In this document: positions 20,683-25,206 of the stretch, piece after piece
How the letters are laid out: each line of letters starts with the position of its first letter
Numbering within the stretch: position 1 is the first letter of the stretch
From: Discostella pseudostelligera
Taxonomy: Eukaryota; Bacillariophyta; Thalassiosirophyceae; Thalassiosirales; Thalassiosiraceae
DNA length: 25,206 bases
Assembly: GCA_036940085.1 (NCBI GenBank)
Contig: JALLBK010000238.1
Span: 1-25,206 of the forward strand
Direction of reading: 5' to 3'
The notes under the pieces: generated by a model
The model's database searches: none
Told to the model about the DNA's origin: nothing
Seen by the model: only the letters and a program-made list of their open reading frames with translations
Program-made: the position numbers and the translations under genes

Positions 20683-23600
20683 TTACTCATCCCAAAAGCT
20701 GTTGGGGTGCACGAAACAATAAGGTGAGCACTTGCACATGGAAGAATGGGAGAGTAAGATAAAACCAACACAACTACTTACGCCGTCCTGGGTTTACGTT
20801 GCTGTCTTTGCAATCCACTGTTCACATCCAAATCCACCAACGGCTCCAAGTCATCTCTCTTATCGAATAACTTCACCAAACTTCGTAGATCTAAATCGCT
20901 CGCACTCCCAACGGCATAATCTGCCGTCAATAGTTCGTAACGAGCGTAATGATTGACGAACGATACGCTCTTCATGCAGATTTCATGTGCCATAGTGGCC
21001 GATTTCGGGGCGTTGTCAAAAACAATGCATTGATCAGGGCGTTGCTCCACTCGTAGGGCCGCACCTAGCAACTCGGATCTTTCACTCGAATAGCTGTTGT
21101 CAGAGGATACTCGTTTGTCGGGTGAGAAGTATTCCGCAAGACCTGTTCTTTCCAAAACCAAATCGAGCTGGGTAGCATCTAGATGGGTAACAATTGCACA
21201 GGGCATTTCTACCTCTCGAAGAAAGTCTCTGCGGAAAAGTACCAAGCGAGTAATCAAGTGATCAAACAATGTATGTTATCGATAAAATCCATGCAAAGTA
21301 TAAGCGCATGCATGCGGTAAATCACTTACAGACAGTCTCGAACACCTTCTTGTAGTGTCATTTCAGGAATATCTAACCCGAATAGTGTCTCTTCTTCCTT
21401 GGCGTTGATCAAATCTACGTCTATCCCATACTTCTGAAGGAGAATTTTATAGTCTTCCTCCAAAATCTTATCGTAGGCAACCAAAATGTCATGGATTTCA
21501 CTTGAATCGTTAGTCCATGCAAAGATATCTCTTATTGCGTCTTCCCAATTTCCGCCCAACATTCCGCGATAGACTTCATCGAACGTTGGAGCGGATCTCC
21601 CAAGAGTATTTGCCAATTTTGACCAAGCTATGAAATACATTGAATGCATCTCTTCTCCACTAGGCGTGGCTGTTGACTCAGAGTCTGCACCACCAGCTGA
21701 AACTTGCTGATTGAAAGATTGTTCGCCTGAAGCATCTGCTATCACGCAGCCAGATGCAATCCATTCGTTGAAGGCATCATTAAACGCGGCTCGAAAGGCC
21801 GCCGCGATGTCCTTCACTTCAAATACATCATCCGTCCAATGAAATACCTCGCGTACCGCATCTTCTGGCTTGTACAACGATGCTTGTTTCACATCGTCGC
21901 TCGATTGAAGCCTGTAATCAAAAGACTCTGTAACCTTTTTCCATGCCTTTCCGTGAATTCCAATCATGTCCACAAGAACACCCTCCAGCCGAAAAATTGC
22001 TCCGTATTCGCTGAATGGTCGTTGTGCCCTTGCCAAGTAACGGTTATAACCATTAGATGACGGGTCCATTTTATAATCGACAACAAGGTTGATATCTTCG
22101 ACAGTAAGTTCTGTGTACCCGAGAAGTAATTCTTTCCGTGCTTGAAAACTTTCGAACGTGGAGAGGCTCCTTCCATAGTCAGGCTCGTCCATTGGGCCGA
22201 AGTACTAGCGAAGTACAACACATCCAACAATCAGTTGTCATTCGCATTCATGGGCCAGCAGAACATCGTGACGCACTCACCTCTCTACCCAGCACATCAC
22301 TAATGCTAATCCCTTCCCCTCGCCTTTTCAGATATTCATCTGCCATCCTTTGCCGCTCCTCTCTCTCCCACTCACGCCGAGCTTCGTCAAAATCATCCTC
22401 ATCGATATCTTCCACCTTGATGCCCAAAGCTTCTTGCTCCTTCAGGAACCATTCTGGCATGATGCCACCAGACGAGGTTCTTCGTTGAGTTGTCTCGTCA
22501 GGGTAGGAGTCATAATCTCCGAAGATACTTTCCTTTCTGCGCTCGTTAAGCAGTTCTTCCTGAGACATGAAATCTTCACGTCTTGCACGTAGCTGAGGAC
22601 GTGGTCCCATCTCTGACATGATATCGTCTGTAGGCGAGAAGTCGCGATATGATGTATGAGTGATGAACCAAACCACGCTGGCAAACATGTAGATTCATAA
22701 GAATAAACCAGTACTTACCAGCATATTCATCGATGTCAATATCCACAGATTCAGATGGGGCCTCGCTATCAAGTAATTCTACACTTCGTTCCGCTTCTTC
22801 TTCCCACTTGAGAAAATCTCGAAATGCCGCTTCGTCTGCACCCCTCGTCTCTTCGTCCGTATACCTACCAGCAGTCTTCGCTCGGAAAATATCCGCGGCA
22901 ATGTCCCTTTCCTTTCCACCGCTTTCCATCTTTCGTAAATGGCCCTCGGCATCGACAAATATCCCCTCTGGTTCCTCACTCTCATCGATTTCTACAACCA
23001 CCTTTTTCTGGCCAAGAGAAGAAGAAGTTGATGACGATGCCCTGGTGGGCCTCTTTCCCAGGATGGACATTATTTGATCGTCATTTTCGTCATTCAAATT
23101 CAATGAACTGAGATCAATTCCTCCTAAATCAAAATTATCATCATAGTTTAATTGGGCATCACGCATCATTTCTGCTGCCTTCAGGTCTACGAAGCGAAAG
23201 TGAAAACAATTCAAACATCGATGAGTATGTGCATAAAACGCAGAAATTACAAAAGTCCTTTTGTTCTTCTTACCTTCCATATTTCGTCGAAGTTCTTCCA
23301 TTTCTTCGTCAGTCTGTGCACCAACCCGCTTGGCAAGCTTTCGCAGTCTCTGCTCTTCCATTGTCCCAAACATGCCCCCGGTAGGAGATCGGTCACTCGA
23401 TAAGGTATCCTCGTCTTCGTCATTGAGTGATTGAAAAAACGGAGTTTTGGGAGGTGGTGGTGTTTTGTCTTCGACTTCATCAAATCCTCCATCCGTCGTT
23501 GAGCTCGAGGTTGAGGAAGCGTCGGGAGGAGAATACTCTTTGTCGACCCATGATGGCATAGTTCTTCTCGGCTTTGTCGATGCTGATGATGAAAAGACAG

Positions 23601-25206
23601 GAGCTTTCGGTTCCTTTTCCTCACCCATATCCGAAGTTCGAAAAACACCAGACAAGTCGAGCGGCTGTCCGGACTTCTTCCTCCTCTTCTTAAAGAAAAC
23701 ACCAGCGTATGCTTCATCCATCGTTGTGCCATCATCCGCGTCCGCTTTCCCTTCTAGAATGAGAGTCTTCAGTTCCACCAACGAATCTTTAAGTGTCTTA
23801 TCTGTAGCCTTTGTCGATACCTTCTCCAGCAATCGTACAAGTTTATCCTTCGTGACCCTCCCTTCCAACAACTCCTGCATAAGTAGTTCATTACTCGATA
23901 TTTCCGCATTGTCGTCGCTTTCAAGTACCTTACGTAATGCAATATTCAAACTTTCCTTCTCCTTCAGTCGCTTCTCCTCTGAATCCTCTTCGTATAGGAA
24001 GAATGGCTCAATTTTATTCGTTAGTTGGGTCATTCTCTTGGTTTCTTCGTCGTCTTTCATCCCGAGAGATACCTCCATGGAATCTTGCATTGATTTTACC
24101 TCGCGCCACAGGTTGAGAAGCTTGTATGCCTCAACGGTCTCTTTGGGAGAGAGTTTGTACTTGGATGTCATCGAGTCATCATCGTTGTCCTTGACGTTGC
24201 TGGGGATATCATCATCGTCATCATCATCGACTTCTCCCTCCTCTTCGAACTGCTGTTTTTGCTGCAGCTGCGGCTGTTCCCGTTGATCCGGCGCTCGCTT
24301 GTCTGCAATCTGCCTAACAATCGATCGATACATTCGTTCCTCTGCCAAAGTCACCGGTGATCGAAAGAATGATGCCACATCCTCGTCACTTACAATCACA
24401 TCTCCACCACCACCGCTTCCTCCTCTCCCCTTTGTTTCCTTAAAGTAAAGTGCCAACTCCTTTTCAACCTCCATTAAGAACTCCTTTTCCCGTTTTGAAT
24501 TACGTATATACTCCTTCCCCTCCTCCAAGGCGAATGAATTGGCCATAATGCCCAGTGTCCGTGGACCAAGTTTGGTCGAGCGTGATTTTTGAATTTGGTC
24601 AATGGCGGTTTCGTAGACATCGTCAAAGGAGTCGGCTGCAACAGTAGTATCTCCTCCATCATCGTCATCATCATTCTCCACCTTTGCCATCAGTGATCGT
24701 TCATACATATCCAACTCATTCTTTTGTTGTGATGCAACTTCTTCCATACTCAATTGTCGTTCCTCCTCGCGAAGAATTTCACGTACTACACCATCCTTTT
24801 CTATTGCCCTTTCGACTGCCTCTGCCTTGACCTCGAGGTCAGCATCAATTTTATTTTCGACGGATATGCCCTCCATTTCCCATTGCTGGATCAATTCCTG
24901 TTTCTTGCGTTCATCCAATGATCGTATTTCGGCCAATCGTTCTTCGTCGACGGTGTAGTCGACAATTCGTCGTGCCTCCTCGGGAGTGATGGTTGCAGCA
25001 TTAATATTGTTGTTAACAATACTAATTCCTTCTTCATCCGTATTAGAATCATTGAGAATTTCAAGAAGTGTTCTTTCTTCAGTAATGCGTTTAATTGCAT
25101 CATATTTGGAGTTTAATTGAGATATTTCATCGGGGGATAGCAAATCGGGATTGTGAATTTGGCCTGGACTGCGAAATACAATGGGTGGGTCGTCATCGTC
25201 GTTGTT
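20683..25206 (-). CDS. Large acidic coiled-coil protein fused to a degenerate HAD-like domain (5' end outside window)
   Basis: Minus-strand gene open through the right edge, so its start is missing. Exons: 25206-23274, 23186-22719, 22627-22281, 22204-21330, 21228-20782 and probably 20698-20683; introns are 76-101 nt with GTAAG/GTGAGT donors, and all phases agree, giving about 1361 residues in view. The first ~950 residues are Glu/Lys/Asp-rich and likely coiled coil or disordered; I recognise no domain there. The C-terminal ~400 residues resemble a beta-phosphoglucomutase-type HAD hydrolase: AIFRLEGVLVDM (motif I region), CAIVTHLD (motif II), CIVFDNAPKSATMAHEI (motif IV). The catalytic DxD of motif I is replaced by R-x-E, and no clear motif III lysine is seen, so phosphatase activity is unlikely. 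The cap region appears twice (see findings). If the last intron is not removed, the stop is at 20778-20780 and the protein ends RTA. Confidence 0.8.

Noticed and set aside
23447..24286. 279-codon Ser-rich frame antisense to the large acidic gene
   Set aside because: Ser/Phe/Leu-rich composition is the expected mirror of Glu/Lys/Asp codons on the other strand.

Overview
The window looks like nuclear DNA from a photosynthetic stramenopile, most likely a centric diatom. The evidence is the mitochondrial-type TPI-GAPDH fusion gene, short 70-200 nt introns with GTAAGT/GTGAGT donors, compact spacing with short intergenic regions, and N-terminal presequences of the signal-peptide plus 'AF' type used for diatom plastid import. 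Species cannot be told from the sequence alone. No tRNA, rRNA, transposon or CRISPR was found.

Layout, left to right. (1) A CD2BP2/LIN1-like GYF-domain splicing protein (+). (2) A four-exon class II CPD photolyase (+). (3) A four-exon HtrA/Deg serine protease with a plastid-type leader (+), preceded by about 600 bp of repeat-bearing intergenic DNA. (4) A 1129-codon unrecognised protein (-), possibly related to Fanconi core-complex subunit FAAP100. (5) 20S proteasome subunit alpha PSMA1 (-), head to head with (6) 26S proteasome ATPase RPT5/PSMC3 (+). (7) A mitochondrial TPI-GAPDH fusion (-). (8) A FAM50/XAP5 protein (-). (9) A GOT1-family membrane protein with an unusual secretory N-terminal extension (+). 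(10) A very large gene (-) that runs off the right edge and fuses about 1000 residues of acidic coiled-coil-like sequence to a degenerate HAD-hydrolase-like domain with a duplicated cap region.

Themes. Genes 5 and 6 both build the 26S proteasome and share a 443 bp divergent promoter. Genes 1 and 8 both belong to splicing-related families. Several upstream regions carry an E2F-like TTTGGCGGG/CCCGCCAAA element, in two cases with a CACGTG G-box. Perfect TGACGTCA elements sit upstream of the photolyase and TPI-GAPDH genes. The items most worth a second look are the duplicated-cap HAD fusion, the possible FAAP100-like protein, the GOT1 protein with an appended secretory leader, and the shared proteasome promoter.
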